DNA of 64,000 bases from Enterobacter cloacae (GTDB lineage Bacteria > Pseudomonadota > Gammaproteobacteria > Enterobacterales > Enterobacteriaceae). Numbering within the stretch: position 1 is the stretch's first letter; every line of letters starts with the position of its first letter. The stretch is taken from positions 1-64,000 of the forward strand of contig NZ_JAALCJ010000007.1 in NCBI RefSeq assembly GCF_011078175.1. The letters run 5' to 3'. Under the pieces are notes generated by a model, which was given only the letters and a program-made list of their open reading frames with translations, did not search any database and had not been told where the DNA came from. Shown here piece after piece: positions 37,872 to 46,145 of this stretch. Both the position numbers and the translations under genes were made by a program.

Positions 37872-38930
37872 TTAATTCAGGCCAAGATGTTTCCACAGAT
37901 CGTCCATCGGCAGCGTGGCCAGCGCGATACACTCATCCGCCGCGCCATACCAGATATGCAGCGTGTCATTACGCACCAGCGCCCCGCAGGTAAAGACGAC
38001 GTTACCGAAAAAGCCTTCACGTTCATAGGGCGCACTCGGCTCCAGCAGTGGTACGGAAGATTTGGCGATGAGGGTGAGTGGGTCATTAAGATCCAGAAGC
38101 AGAGCGCCCAGGCAGTAACGCTGGCTTTCGTCCACGCCGTGATAAATTTCCAGCCAGCCGCGCGCAGTCTTGATCAGCGGTGCGCCGCCGCCCGACTTCA
38201 GCGCATCCCATTCGTCTCCCGAGCGCCCCAGCAGATGCCGGTGGTTTCCCCAGTGCAACATATCGGGTGATTCGCAGATCCAGATTTCCGGGTGGCCAAA
38301 ATGGCAGGGCGCGGGCCGTGTAAGCGCCCGGAACGATCCGCCAACCTTCTCCGGGAAAAAACAAACGTCGCGATTATCAGGGCAGAAAATCAGCCCTTTC
38401 TTCTCGACGGAGACAAAATCAACGGTGGTCGCCAGCGCGGTGGAGATACCCAACGATGACACGGCGGAGTAGTTGATGTACCAGACATCTTCAATCAGGG
38501 TAATGCGCGCATCTTCGCAGCCAAATTCCTCATAGCGGCTGTCGGCGGTAATAAACGGCTGTTCATCGATGGTGAAATTTATACCGTCCTGGCTTCGCGC
38601 CAGGCGCAGGTGGGACATTGACGTCAGCCAGACCTGAGCCGGGTCGCTTTTCAGCACAATGGTACGCGGGTCGCTAAAATCATAGCGCGGGTCGTTGCGG
38701 TCGAACGTTTTTGTCGCCGGCTGCCAGCCGCCAGATTGCTGTACCAGTAGCGGCACGACGATCTTCTGTGGGTCATCATTTATCACGCTCTCGGCGACCC
38801 GAAGCAGCAGGATAATCTCTCCGTGATATTCCGTTACCCCGGCGTTAAAGACGCACTCCACTTTCCGTCCTGGCAGAGAAGGCACCACGTCGCGCGGGGC
38901 GATCAACGGATTATTACCGTGTCTCTTCAT
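37872..38930 (-). CDS. GH130 family beta-mannoside phosphorylase-like glycosidase
   Basis: A 352-residue five-bladed beta-propeller enzyme of glycoside hydrolase family 130, most members of which split beta-mannosides with phosphate to give alpha-mannose-1-phosphate. The catalytic Asp is probably D140 in FGCEDARIT. Family segments follow: FFPEKVGGSFRALTRP (191-206), HFGHPEIWICESPD and GGGAPLIKTARGWLEIYHG, the last typical of the mannan-oligosaccharide phosphorylase branch. No signal peptide, so it is cytosolic. The ATG at 38930 has AGGAG 5 nt upstream; it overlaps the GH13 gene by 17 nt. A phosphomutase in the same cluster would accept the product. Exact linkage and substrate are unknown. Confidence 0.85.
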   Translation of the reverse strand: MKRHGNNPLIAPRDVVPSLPGRKVECVFNAGVTEYHGEIILLLRVAESVINDDPQKIVVPLLVQQSGGWQPATKTFDRNDPRYDFSDPRTIVLKSDPAQVWLTSMSHLRLARSQDGINFTIDEQPFITADSRYEEFGCEDARITLIEDVWYINYSAVSSLGISTALATTVDFVSVEKKGLIFCPDNRDVCFFPEKVGGSFRALTRPAPCHFGHPEIWICESPDMLHWGNHRHLLGRSGDEWDALKSGGGAPLIKTARGWLEIYHGVDESQRYCLGALLLDLNDPLTLIAKSSVPLLEPSAPYEREGFFGNVVFTCGALVRNDTLHIWYGAADECIALATLPMDDLWKHLGLN

Positions 38931-40497
38931 ATACACTCCTTTTTATCAGAATTTGATTTTTGTCCAGCTGCGGCGCGTTTTGCCCGTACAGGACATCCCC
39001 TTCAATAGCCCACAAGGGGTTTTGTACCGGCTGGCCAAAATTCACGGCCACCCAGACCTGCTCCCGCGGCGTCGTTCGGGTAAACCAGACGCACGCCTTA
39101 TGGCGTGTCAGTGGGCTGCACTCTCCATGCTGTAGCGCCCCGATGGCGGCCCGAAGCGCAATAAAGGTCTGGTACTGACGCCACAACGATCCGGGCGTCG
39201 ATATCTGCTGTTCGGCATTGAGGAAGGGATAGTCCTGACTGACGGGCATCCACGGCATGCGGATGGAAAAACCTGCAAACGGGGCGTCGCGCCAGAGGAA
39301 AGGGGCGCGGGACCCATCCCGGGAATGTTCAATGGCCTGCGCCAGCGCGTCGGCGGCACTGCATCCCTGCCGTATTGCCGTGTCGTAGTAGGTTTTTCCC
39401 TGAATATCATAAATCTGATCGACCGTTTGAGGCACATAGTCAGGCATACCCAACTCCTCGCCCTGAAAAATAAACGGCACGCCGCGCACGGTTAGCTGTA
39501 GCGCCAGGACTGCCAACGCCCGGGCGGTGTCGTGCGGGCCTTCACCGAAGCGGTTAATCATGCGTGGCATATCGTGACTGGAAAAAAACAGCGTCGGCAG
39601 GCCAGAATGCAGCGCCAGCGTGGCGTTGATCTCGTCGCACAGGCGTGCCGCATCGAAGGTTTTCTGGCTGCCAATATTGAAGTTAAAAACCACGTCCATC
39701 AGCGACGGAGCCTGATAACGCGCCAGGATTTCCCTCTCCTCGCTGCCAATTTCGCCGATCAGGAAAACATCGCGTTGCTGCCTGGCATGCTGACACAGGC
39801 GTTGCAGCGTGCCGATAAGCCCCGGCTGGTTCACGTCATGTTCATGCTGTTGTACTCCCGCTTTCTCCGGGTTATCAGGCCCGATGCCACGAGTGCTGAG
39901 GAAGTTAATCACGTCGAAGCGGAAGCCATCGACCCCCAGCGCCTGCCAGAAATCAATCACCTGAAACATTTCCTGTTCAACCGCGGGGTTCGCCCAGTTT
40001 AAATCCACCTGCTCTGGCGCGAATTTATGGTAGTAAAACTCGCCAGTGTCCGGTTCCGGGCTCCAGGCGCTGCCGGAAAAAAAGGACTCCCAGTTGTTAG
40101 GGTGCGCGCTGAAAAGAAAATAGTCCCGATAGCGGCTTGCGGGATTATTCCAGGCATCCTGAAACCACGGATGCTGCGAAGAGACATGATTCAGCACCAG
40201 GTCGATAATGACGCGGATCCCCTTTTCATGGCAGCGATGAACGACATCGCGAAAATCGTCCAGAGTGCCGAACCGTGGATCGACGGCACAGTAATCGCTG
40301 ATGTCATACCCGTTATCCACCAGAGGAGAGGGATAAAACGGCGTGATCCAGATAGCACCGATACCTAACGCGCTCAGGTAATCCACTTTTGAGAGCAGGC
40401 CGGGGAAATCACCCAGCCCGTCGCCGTTGCCATCGCAAAACGAGGGCAGATAAATTTGGTAGCAGGTGCAGGCCTGCCACCAGGATTGTTTATTCAC
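38914..40497 (-). CDS. GH13 alpha-glucosidase-like enzyme
   Basis: A 527-residue cytosolic GH13 TIM-barrel enzyme close to oligo-1,6-glucosidases and alpha-glucosidases. Visible are a Ca2+-loop type motif DGNGDGLGD (22-30) and region I IIDLVLNHVS. The nucleophile is D195 in GFRFD, the acid/base E249 in FLIGEIG and the transition-state Asp D309 in FFSSHD. No signal peptide. It should remove terminal alpha-glucosyl units from an imported oligosaccharide. Sucrose- or glucosylglycerate-phosphorylase activity (GH13_18) is less likely from the overall sequence but not excluded. It lies between the permease gene and the GH130 gene. Confidence 0.85.
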   Translation of the reverse strand: MNKQSWWQACTCYQIYLPSFCDGNGDGLGDFPGLLSKVDYLSALGIGAIWITPFYPSPLVDNGYDISDYCAVDPRFGTLDDFRDVVHRCHEKGIRVIIDLVLNHVSSQHPWFQDAWNNPASRYRDYFLFSAHPNNWESFFSGSAWSPEPDTGEFYYHKFAPEQVDLNWANPAVEQEMFQVIDFWQALGVDGFRFDVINFLSTRGIGPDNPEKAGVQQHEHDVNQPGLIGTLQRLCQHARQQRDVFLIGEIGSEEREILARYQAPSLMDVVFNFNIGSQKTFDAARLCDEINATLALHSGLPTLFFSSHDMPRMINRFGEGPHDTARALAVLALQLTVRGVPFIFQGEELGMPDYVPQTVDQIYDIQGKTYYDTAIRQGCSAADALAQAIEHSRDGSRAPFLWRDAPFAGFSIRMPWMPVSQDYPFLNAEQQISTPGSLWRQYQTFIALRAAIGALQHGECSPLTRHKACVWFTRTTPREQVWVAVNFGQPVQNPLWAIEGDVLYGQNAPQLDKNQILIKRSVYEETR

Positions 40498-40507
40498 CGT
40501 ACGTTCC

Positions 40508-41335
40508 TTATTTCAGTGATAACGACATGCCCTGAAGGAAATATTTCCGGAACAGGATGAACAGCACGATGACCGGCAGCATTTGCACCACGGCACCCGC
40601 CATCACCGGCCCCAGATAAACGCCGTAGGATTTACTGAAGGTGGCCAGCAGCACCGAAAACGGCATTTTGTCGGCATCGCGCATGACAATCAGCGGCCAG
40701 AGGAAGTTGTCCCACGAGCTTGAGAAGGTAAATAACGCAACGATCGCCAGAATAGACTTGTTCAGCGGCATCATGACGTGGCGCAGAATGGCCCACAGGC
40801 TGGCATGATCCAGACGCGCGGCGTACAGGTAATCGTTGGGCGTGCCCTTGAAGCTCTGAGATACCATAAAGATCCCCCAGGCGCTCATCGCATAAGGCAG
40901 GATCATGGCACTGTAGCGGTTGATCAGCCCCAGCTCACGCATCAGCACAAACTGCGGAATGATGAACATAAACACCGGGAAAACCATCTGCACAATCAAC
41001 AGATTACGGAAAGCGTTTTTGCCCCTGAATTCCGTTTTTGCCAGCGCATAGCCCACCAGCATGGAGGTGACAGTCACGCTCGCGGTCACGGTGACAGAAA
41101 CGAAAAGCGAGTTAAACAGCGTGCGCAGAAAGGGTTTATCTGCCCGGTTGCTGTTATCGAATAGGAAGGTGTAATTTTCGAGCGTCAGCGTGCCCGAAAA
41201 GAGATCCGTGGTGTAAATCTGCACCGTGGGCTTCAGGGATGACACCACCATCCAGACGAACGGATAGAGCCAGCTTAGCGCCAGAATAAACATTAGCGCA
41301 TGAATTAGCAGGCTCAGGGGCGTGAGTTTTTTCAT
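40508..41335 (-). CDS. Carbohydrate ABC transporter permease (MalG type)
   Basis: A 275-residue inner-membrane protein with six predicted helices, of the CUT1 sugar-permease family. The coupling loop AARLDHASLWAILRHVMMPL (about 192-211) matches the EAA motif that docks with the ATPase. The C-terminus KYFLQGMSLSLK is typical of MalG-type subunits. Its ATG immediately follows the stop of the MalF-type gene (TGA ATG), so translation is coupled. Confidence 0.92.
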   Translation of the reverse strand: MKKLTPLSLLIHALMFILALSWLYPFVWMVVSSLKPTVQIYTTDLFSGTLTLENYTFLFDNSNRADKPFLRTLFNSLFVSVTVTASVTVTSMLVGYALAKTEFRGKNAFRNLLIVQMVFPVFMFIIPQFVLMRELGLINRYSAMILPYAMSAWGIFMVSQSFKGTPNDYLYAARLDHASLWAILRHVMMPLNKSILAIVALFTFSSSWDNFLWPLIVMRDADKMPFSVLLATFSKSYGVYLGPVMAGAVVQMLPVIVLFILFRKYFLQGMSLSLK

Positions 41336-42205
41336 TCATACAATCTCAATGTGCTTTTCGAATAACCGACGAAATAGCCAAATCATCAGGAAACTACAGG
41401 CAGCGACAATAATCGACATGGCAGCAGCCCAGGTGGGTTTCATATTTTGAAACGCGGCTTCGTACATCACCACCATGGGGCTGGTGGTACTGTTCAGTGG
41501 CCCGCCGCCAGTAATTAAATACGGCTCTGTAAAAATACTGAACGCCACCGTAATAGCCAGCACCATAACCATCACAATTTGCGGATTCATCATCGGTAAC
41601 GTTATTGCCCACCCTTTTTGAAAACGCCCGGTTTTATCGAGAATGGCCGCACTGTAAATATCGGCCGGAATAGCCTGCATGCCGGAATAGAGAATTAATC
41701 CGTAATAGCCGACAAACTTCCAGGTCACGATAAGCGCAATAGAGAGCATTGCGCAGTCAGGGTTGGTAAACCACGGCACGGAAATCCCAAACCATGAAGA
41801 CAATATTCGGTTAATCGGGCCATACTCATTAAACAGGCGCGAAAAGACAATCGAGTACGCCACCCCTGACGAGATATTTGCCAGTAAAAAACTTAAGGCA
41901 ATAAACCCCCGACCATAGTGGATTCTGCGTAACCCGGCGGCAAAAAGCAGAGCAGTAATAAACACGATCGGGATATACCACATTAAAAAGCGGCAGATGT
42001 TCCACATGGATGTCCAGAATAACGTATCGTTCAGTACGCCAATAATATTCTGCAACCCGGTAAATTGCGGTACGCCGATAAACTGCCAGCGAGTCACGCT
42101 AAGCACAACCAGCCAGGCAAGAGGATAAAACCAAAACAGCAGCGAATAGCCGATCCAGGTGGAGGCCAGCAGGCCTCCGGTTCGGGATTCATATCCAGCC
42201 ATCAT
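41336..42205 (-). CDS. Carbohydrate ABC transporter permease (MalF type)
   Basis: A 289-residue CUT1 permease with six predicted helices and the EAA-type loop SAAILDKTGRFQKGWAITLPMM. It pairs with the MalG-type protein encoded next. Two consecutive ATGs (42205 and 42202) follow a GGGGG ribosome site; the second has the better spacing. The gene starts 5 nt after the binding-protein stop. Confidence 0.92.
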   Translation of the reverse strand: MMAGYESRTGGLLASTWIGYSLLFWFYPLAWLVVLSVTRWQFIGVPQFTGLQNIIGVLNDTLFWTSMWNICRFLMWYIPIVFITALLFAAGLRRIHYGRGFIALSFLLANISSGVAYSIVFSRLFNEYGPINRILSSWFGISVPWFTNPDCAMLSIALIVTWKFVGYYGLILYSGMQAIPADIYSAAILDKTGRFQKGWAITLPMMNPQIVMVMVLAITVAFSIFTEPYLITGGGPLNSTTSPMVVMYEAAFQNMKPTWAAAMSIIVAACSFLMIWLFRRLFEKHIEIV

Positions 42206-42210
42206 GCCCC

Positions 42211-43500
42211 CTACTGGCCCGCGAGGGCGCTGATTTCCTGCTGAGATTGCTTCAGCGCGTCGGCAGGCGTACTGGTTTTGAATATCACGCGCTCAATCAT
42301 TTGCGTCATGCTGCGCTGGACTTCTGTCGTCTGGTTTGTTGCAGCAGGAGGAAGCGCAACGTTCACCCAGGAGGCAATCTGTTTCTCAAGGGGATTTTGT
42401 TTGAAGTAACTGACAAAGATCGGATTACTCATCAAATCCGCGCGCGCGGGCGGCATCCCCGTCAGCTCAAGCCACAGCCGGTCATGCTCCGGGTTACTGA
42501 AGACCCACTGCATAAACTGCCAGGCCTGCTCCTTGCGCTTGCTGGAACTGAAGATCGCCAGACCTTTACTGTCGCCGAACGTATACGGGTGTTCAATGCC
42601 CGTCTCGGTCAGCATCGGGCCAATCTGAATCGTTTTTAAAATGTCCGGATACTGTTTGCGATATCGAGCTAAATCCCACGGCCCGCGCGCAGAGGCGATA
42701 ACCTGCCCCGTGGCGAGGGGATCCTCGGCGGAAGTGAAGTCGTAGCTGCTCCACTTATTGTTAAACACGTTTGCCATGAAGGTCAGTACAGCCTCGCCAG
42801 CCGGCGTAGTCAGCGCAGGCTTTTTGTCGACAAGATACGGCTTGCCCTGGCTCTGAGCGTAAAACAGCGGAATGAAGTCGAACCAGCGCTCCCACCAGTT
42901 TTTACCTGCCGTAAGCTGTATCACGTAGCCCTGATTATCCGCCGCACGGCGCTTCGCCAGCGTGTAAAGCTCGTCGTAGCGAACCGGCACCCGATCAAAA
43001 CCGTATCGCTTCAGTAAATCGCCGCGCCACCACCAGACAATTGGGTTGATATATACCGGCAACACCGTTTGTTTGCCGTTTAATTCCCAGGCTGACAGCA
43101 GAGAAGTCATTTGTCGTTTCTGAATCGTTTCCTGAAAACCCGGCATTTTGGATAAATCTTCTATCTGCCCGACATCCGCAAGCTGGCTGGCAAAACCAAT
43201 AAATATATTGGTTGAAATATCCGGCTCAGTACCTGATGCCAGCGCGTTCATTATCGCTTCTTCTGAACTGTTAGCGGCAGGAATAGCGGTGAATTCAACA
43301 GGCATATGGGAAGGGTCTTTATTCCATTCCGCAACTATTTTACTCCAGAATGCTTCTTCATTGACGGTAGGTGTAACCCACATTTTAATTGTTTCACGCG
43401 CTCCGGATTGTGCCTCTTTTTTATCGTCAGGCCCGCAACCGGTAAGAAACAAGAGGAGTATTACCGATACTATTAATTTCGCTGCTTCTGCAACTCTCAC
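42211..43500 (-). CDS. Sugar-binding lipoprotein of a CUT1 ABC transporter
   Basis: A 429-residue extracytoplasmic solute-binding protein (SBP_bac_1 family). The N-terminal signal ends in the lipobox FLTGC (Cys22). Residue +2 is Gly, so outer-membrane sorting cannot be excluded, but function requires access to the inner-membrane permease. Aromatic residues in VYINPIVWWWRGDLL and GKNWWERWFDF probably stack on sugar rings. The start is GTG at 43500 with GGGAG 7 nt upstream. It is the first gene of the minus-strand operon and faces the LacI gene across a 186-bp operator region. The 5' part is more A/T-rich than the neighbours. Confidence 0.9.
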   Translation of the reverse strand: MRVAEAAKLIVSVILLLFLTGCGPDDKKEAQSGARETIKMWVTPTVNEEAFWSKIVAEWNKDPSHMPVEFTAIPAANSSEEAIMNALASGTEPDISTNIFIGFASQLADVGQIEDLSKMPGFQETIQKRQMTSLLSAWELNGKQTVLPVYINPIVWWWRGDLLKRYGFDRVPVRYDELYTLAKRRAADNQGYVIQLTAGKNWWERWFDFIPLFYAQSQGKPYLVDKKPALTTPAGEAVLTFMANVFNNKWSSYDFTSAEDPLATGQVIASARGPWDLARYRKQYPDILKTIQIGPMLTETGIEHPYTFGDSKGLAIFSSSKRKEQAWQFMQWVFSNPEHDRLWLELTGMPPARADLMSNPIFVSYFKQNPLEKQIASWVNVALPPAATNQTTEVQRSMTQMIERVIFKTSTPADALKQSQQEISALAGQ

Positions 43501-43584
43501 GTTATATCTCCCTGATATCGATAAGTGTTAATCGCTCACTGCTGCACTCTGTGAATGGTGCGTAAGCTAACACCCCTTTTTTAT

Positions 43585-43598
43585 GTTTAACGTTAAAC
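43585..43598. promoter_or_regulatory. LacI-family operator 1 of the carbohydrate cluster
   Basis: Perfect 14-bp palindrome GTTTAACGTTAAAC with the CG centre typical of LacI-family operators, in the gap between the binding-protein gene and the LacI gene. Confidence 0.75.
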
Positions 43599-43617
43599 AA
43601 ATCACAAAACTATTTAT

Positions 43618-43631
43618 AGTTAACGATAAAC
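43618..43631. promoter_or_regulatory. LacI-family operator 2 of the carbohydrate cluster
   Basis: AGTTAACGATAAAC keeps the TAACG core and the right half TAAAC of operator 1. The centres are 33 bp apart, close to three helical turns, so two dimers could sit on the same DNA face. Confidence 0.6.
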
Positions 43632-43686
43632 TCAGCCGCTATTGTTTATTTAATTACGCCCCATAAATAACTTACGTGAATATTAA

Positions 43687-44727
43687 ATGCCAAAATCATT
43701 TAGCAAAATAAAGAATAAAAAGGTAACGGTTAAATCGCTGGCAGCAGAGATGGGTATTTCACATACTACGGTATCAAACGCGTGGAATAATCCCGAAAAG
43801 CTGTCTGCTGAATTACGTGAAAGGATACTTGGGCGCGCCCATCAGGTGGGATTTCAGGGGCCGGATAAACTCGCCCGGGCATTACGCACCGGAAAATCCG
43901 GCGCGATCGGCGTCATCTTTAACGATGCCATGAGTTATGTCTTTATCGATCCGCATGACGTCAGCCTGATGCGCGGCGTCGCGACCCGCTGCGAAGATCG
44001 TAATATTAATCTGGTGCTGATCCCGCTTCAAAAGGGGCCGTCATCGCTCACCACCCTGGTGGACGGGTATATTCTCAACGCCACGCATAACAGCGCCGCC
44101 ATTATTCAGCAGACATTGGCCCGCAATCTGCCCGTAGTGACGCTCGATTTTCAGCTTCCGCAGTTCAGCAGCGTGTCGGTGGATAACACGCGCGCCATGC
44201 GTGATATCACCCACTACCTGATCCAAAAAGGTCATCGCCATTTCGGCATTATTGCCTTCCCTTCCCACCCGAACGCGCGCGGCATACGTCCTCTGACGCA
44301 CCCAGTGACGGGGGATAACCAACTCATGCTTACCCGCGTGAATGCCTGCTACGACGCGTTTCAACAGCACGGTATTGCGCTCGGCGACTGCTGGCTGTGT
44401 GAAACCCATCACGATGAGCCGCATGGCGAAAGGGCAGCGGAAGCATTGCTGACGATACACCCTGAGATCACGGCGCTGATCTGCTTATCCGATCGTTTTG
44501 CCATCGGTGCGGTGAATTATTGCCGGCGGCAGCGTCTTGCTATACCCGGCCGGGTCGCCATTACCGGGTTCGACAATACTGCCCGGCAGCTCGACGGGCC
44601 CGGGCTTACGACCGTAGCGCAGAACGCCGAACGTAAAGGTGAAATTGCGGTTGATCTACTTCTGAACAATGGCCCTGTCACCCACGTTGTGCTGGAACAC
44701 CAGCTTATCGAGCGTGATACGGCATGA
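43687..44727 (+). CDS. LacI-family repressor of the carbohydrate cluster
   Basis: A 346-residue regulator with the LacI helix-turn-helix VTVKSLAAEMGISHTTVSNAWNN (about 13-35) and a hinge (PDKLARALRTGKSGAIGVIF). The ligand-binding domain ends with the usual VAITGFDNT. It is divergent from the binding-protein operon and is followed in the same direction by the phosphomutase and ATPase genes. One repressor could thus control both arms through the operators at 43585-43631. The effector is unknown. Confidence 0.88.
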   Translation: MPKSFSKIKNKKVTVKSLAAEMGISHTTVSNAWNNPEKLSAELRERILGRAHQVGFQGPDKLARALRTGKSGAIGVIFNDAMSYVFIDPHDVSLMRGVATRCEDRNINLVLIPLQKGPSSLTTLVDGYILNATHNSAAIIQQTLARNLPVVTLDFQLPQFSSVSVDNTRAMRDITHYLIQKGHRHFGIIAFPSHPNARGIRPLTHPVTGDNQLMLTRVNACYDAFQQHGIALGDCWLCETHHDEPHGERAAEALLTIHPEITALICLSDRFAIGAVNYCRRQRLAIPGRVAITGFDNTARQLDGPGLTTVAQNAERKGEIAVDLLLNNGPVTHVVLEHQLIERDTA

Positions 44728-44756
44728 GATAACCCTGCTTAAAATAAGAGTGAACT

Positions 44757-46145
44757 ATGGATGAACTGACGTGTTTTAAAACTTATGACATTCGTGGCGT
44801 CGTTGACGACAATCTCACCCGAGACATTGCGCGTCGCATCGGGCGGGCGTATGCCGCCTGGCTGCATCCCCGGCGCGTGGTGGTAGGGGCTGATGTCCGC
44901 CTCAGCTCGGAGGCGCTAAAAACGGCCCTGATCGACGGGCTTACCGCAGGCGGCGTCGATGTCATCGACCTGGGCATGACCGGTACGGAAGAAGTCTATT
45001 TCGCCACCCGGGAATTGCGGGCAGACGGAGGGATCCAGGTAACGGCAAGCCACAATCCCGCGAATTACAACGGCTTTAAGCTGGTCGGTCTGGAGGCGCG
45101 TCCAATCAGTAATGACAACGGCCTGCTGGAGATCAAAGCGCTGGCGGAGCAAAACCACTTTCCACCCTGCGTGCGCCGTGGAGGCGTTTTTCCCTTCGAC
45201 AATCGACCGACCTGGGTGAACTGTCTGCTGCGATTTCTCACTACGCCCCTAAAACGCACGTTACGCCTGGTGGTCAACGCCGGGCACGGCACCGCCGGTC
45301 CGGCGCTGGATGCCCTGGATGAGGGCCTGACGCGTGCGGGCGTACCGGTCGAGTTTATCCGTATTCATCACCAGCCAGATGGCCGCTTTCCCGCAGGCGT
45401 ACCTAACCCCATGCTGGCGGAAAACCGACAAAGCACCCGTCTGGCCGTCATCGAACATCACGCGGATGCTGGCATCGCCTGGGACGGAGATTTCGATCGC
45501 TGTTTTTTCTTCGACGAGCGCGGAGATTACGTTGAAAACTATTATCTGGTGGGACTGTTTGCCGAACATTTTCTGCAACGCTATCCCGGCAGCCGCGTCA
45601 TTCTGGACCCCCGCTTAATCTGGAACACGCTCGACGTGGTTGCACGCTGCGGCGGTAGTGCAATCGTCAGTAAAACCGGGCATGCCTTTATCAAAGCCCG
45701 GATGCGCAGGGAAGACGCCATTTACGGCGGCGAGATGAGTGGCCATCACTATTTTCGCGATTTTAATTACTGCGATAGCGGCATGATCCCCCTGATCCTG
45801 ATGCTCCAGATCCTGGGCGCAACCGCGCTGCCGCTCTCTCAATGGCTGCGCCACGCGCAGGCCCGCTATCCGGTGTCTGGCGAGATCAACCTGACGGTCA
45901 ACGATCCGGCTGCCCTCCTCCAGGACGTCGCCACGCACTATACCTCCGCCGCAGCCCGCCGCGACGATTGTGACGGCCTGAGCCTGGCCTTCGCAGACTG
46001 GCGTTTTAACCTGCGCGCCTCCAATACCGAGCCGCTGGTTCGCCTTAACGTTGAAACGCGGGGAGATGCCGCCCTGCTTGTCCATAAGACCCATGAAGTG
46101 CTGATGCTGATTTCTGCCCTGCAAGCGGCTAAGGAGACATTATGA
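44757..46145 (+). CDS. Phosphohexomutase (phosphomannomutase/phosphoglucomutase family)
   Basis: A 462-residue alpha-D-phosphohexomutase. The phosphoserine loop is QVTASHNP with Ser98. The metal loop is DGDFDR (243-248), the sugar-binding loop GGEMSGHHYF and the phosphate-binding loop RASNTEPLVR. This is the ManB/CpsG-type arrangement. In this cluster it most likely turns mannose-1-P (from the GH130 enzyme) or glucose-1-P into the 6-phosphate for glycolysis, and is probably not a capsule or LPS enzyme since no GDP-sugar genes are nearby. Its stop overlaps the ATPase start by 4 nt (ATGA). Confidence 0.88.
   Translation: MDELTCFKTYDIRGVVDDNLTRDIARRIGRAYAAWLHPRRVVVGADVRLSSEALKTALIDGLTAGGVDVIDLGMTGTEEVYFATRELRADGGIQVTASHNPANYNGFKLVGLEARPISNDNGLLEIKALAEQNHFPPCVRRGGVFPFDNRPTWVNCLLRFLTTPLKRTLRLVVNAGHGTAGPALDALDEGLTRAGVPVEFIRIHHQPDGRFPAGVPNPMLAENRQSTRLAVIEHHADAGIAWDGDFDRCFFFDERGDYVENYYLVGLFAEHFLQRYPGSRVILDPRLIWNTLDVVARCGGSAIVSKTGHAFIKARMRREDAIYGGEMSGHHYFRDFNYCDSGMIPLILMLQILGATALPLSQWLRHAQARYPVSGEINLTVNDPAALLQDVATHYTSAAARRDDCDGLSLAFADWRFNLRASNTEPLVRLNVETRGDAALLVHKTHEVLMLISALQAAKETL

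Noticed and set aside
38914..40497. The GH13 gene as a sucrose or glucosylglycerate phosphorylase
   Set aside because: The motifs around D195, E249 and D309 and the DGNGDGLGD loop fit alpha-glucosidase/oligo-1,6-glucosidase enzymes better. Kept only as an alternative.
44757..46145. The phosphohexomutase as part of capsule or GDP-mannose synthesis
   Set aside because: No GDP-sugar, glycosyltransferase or export genes are nearby; its stop overlaps the sugar-importer ATPase start.
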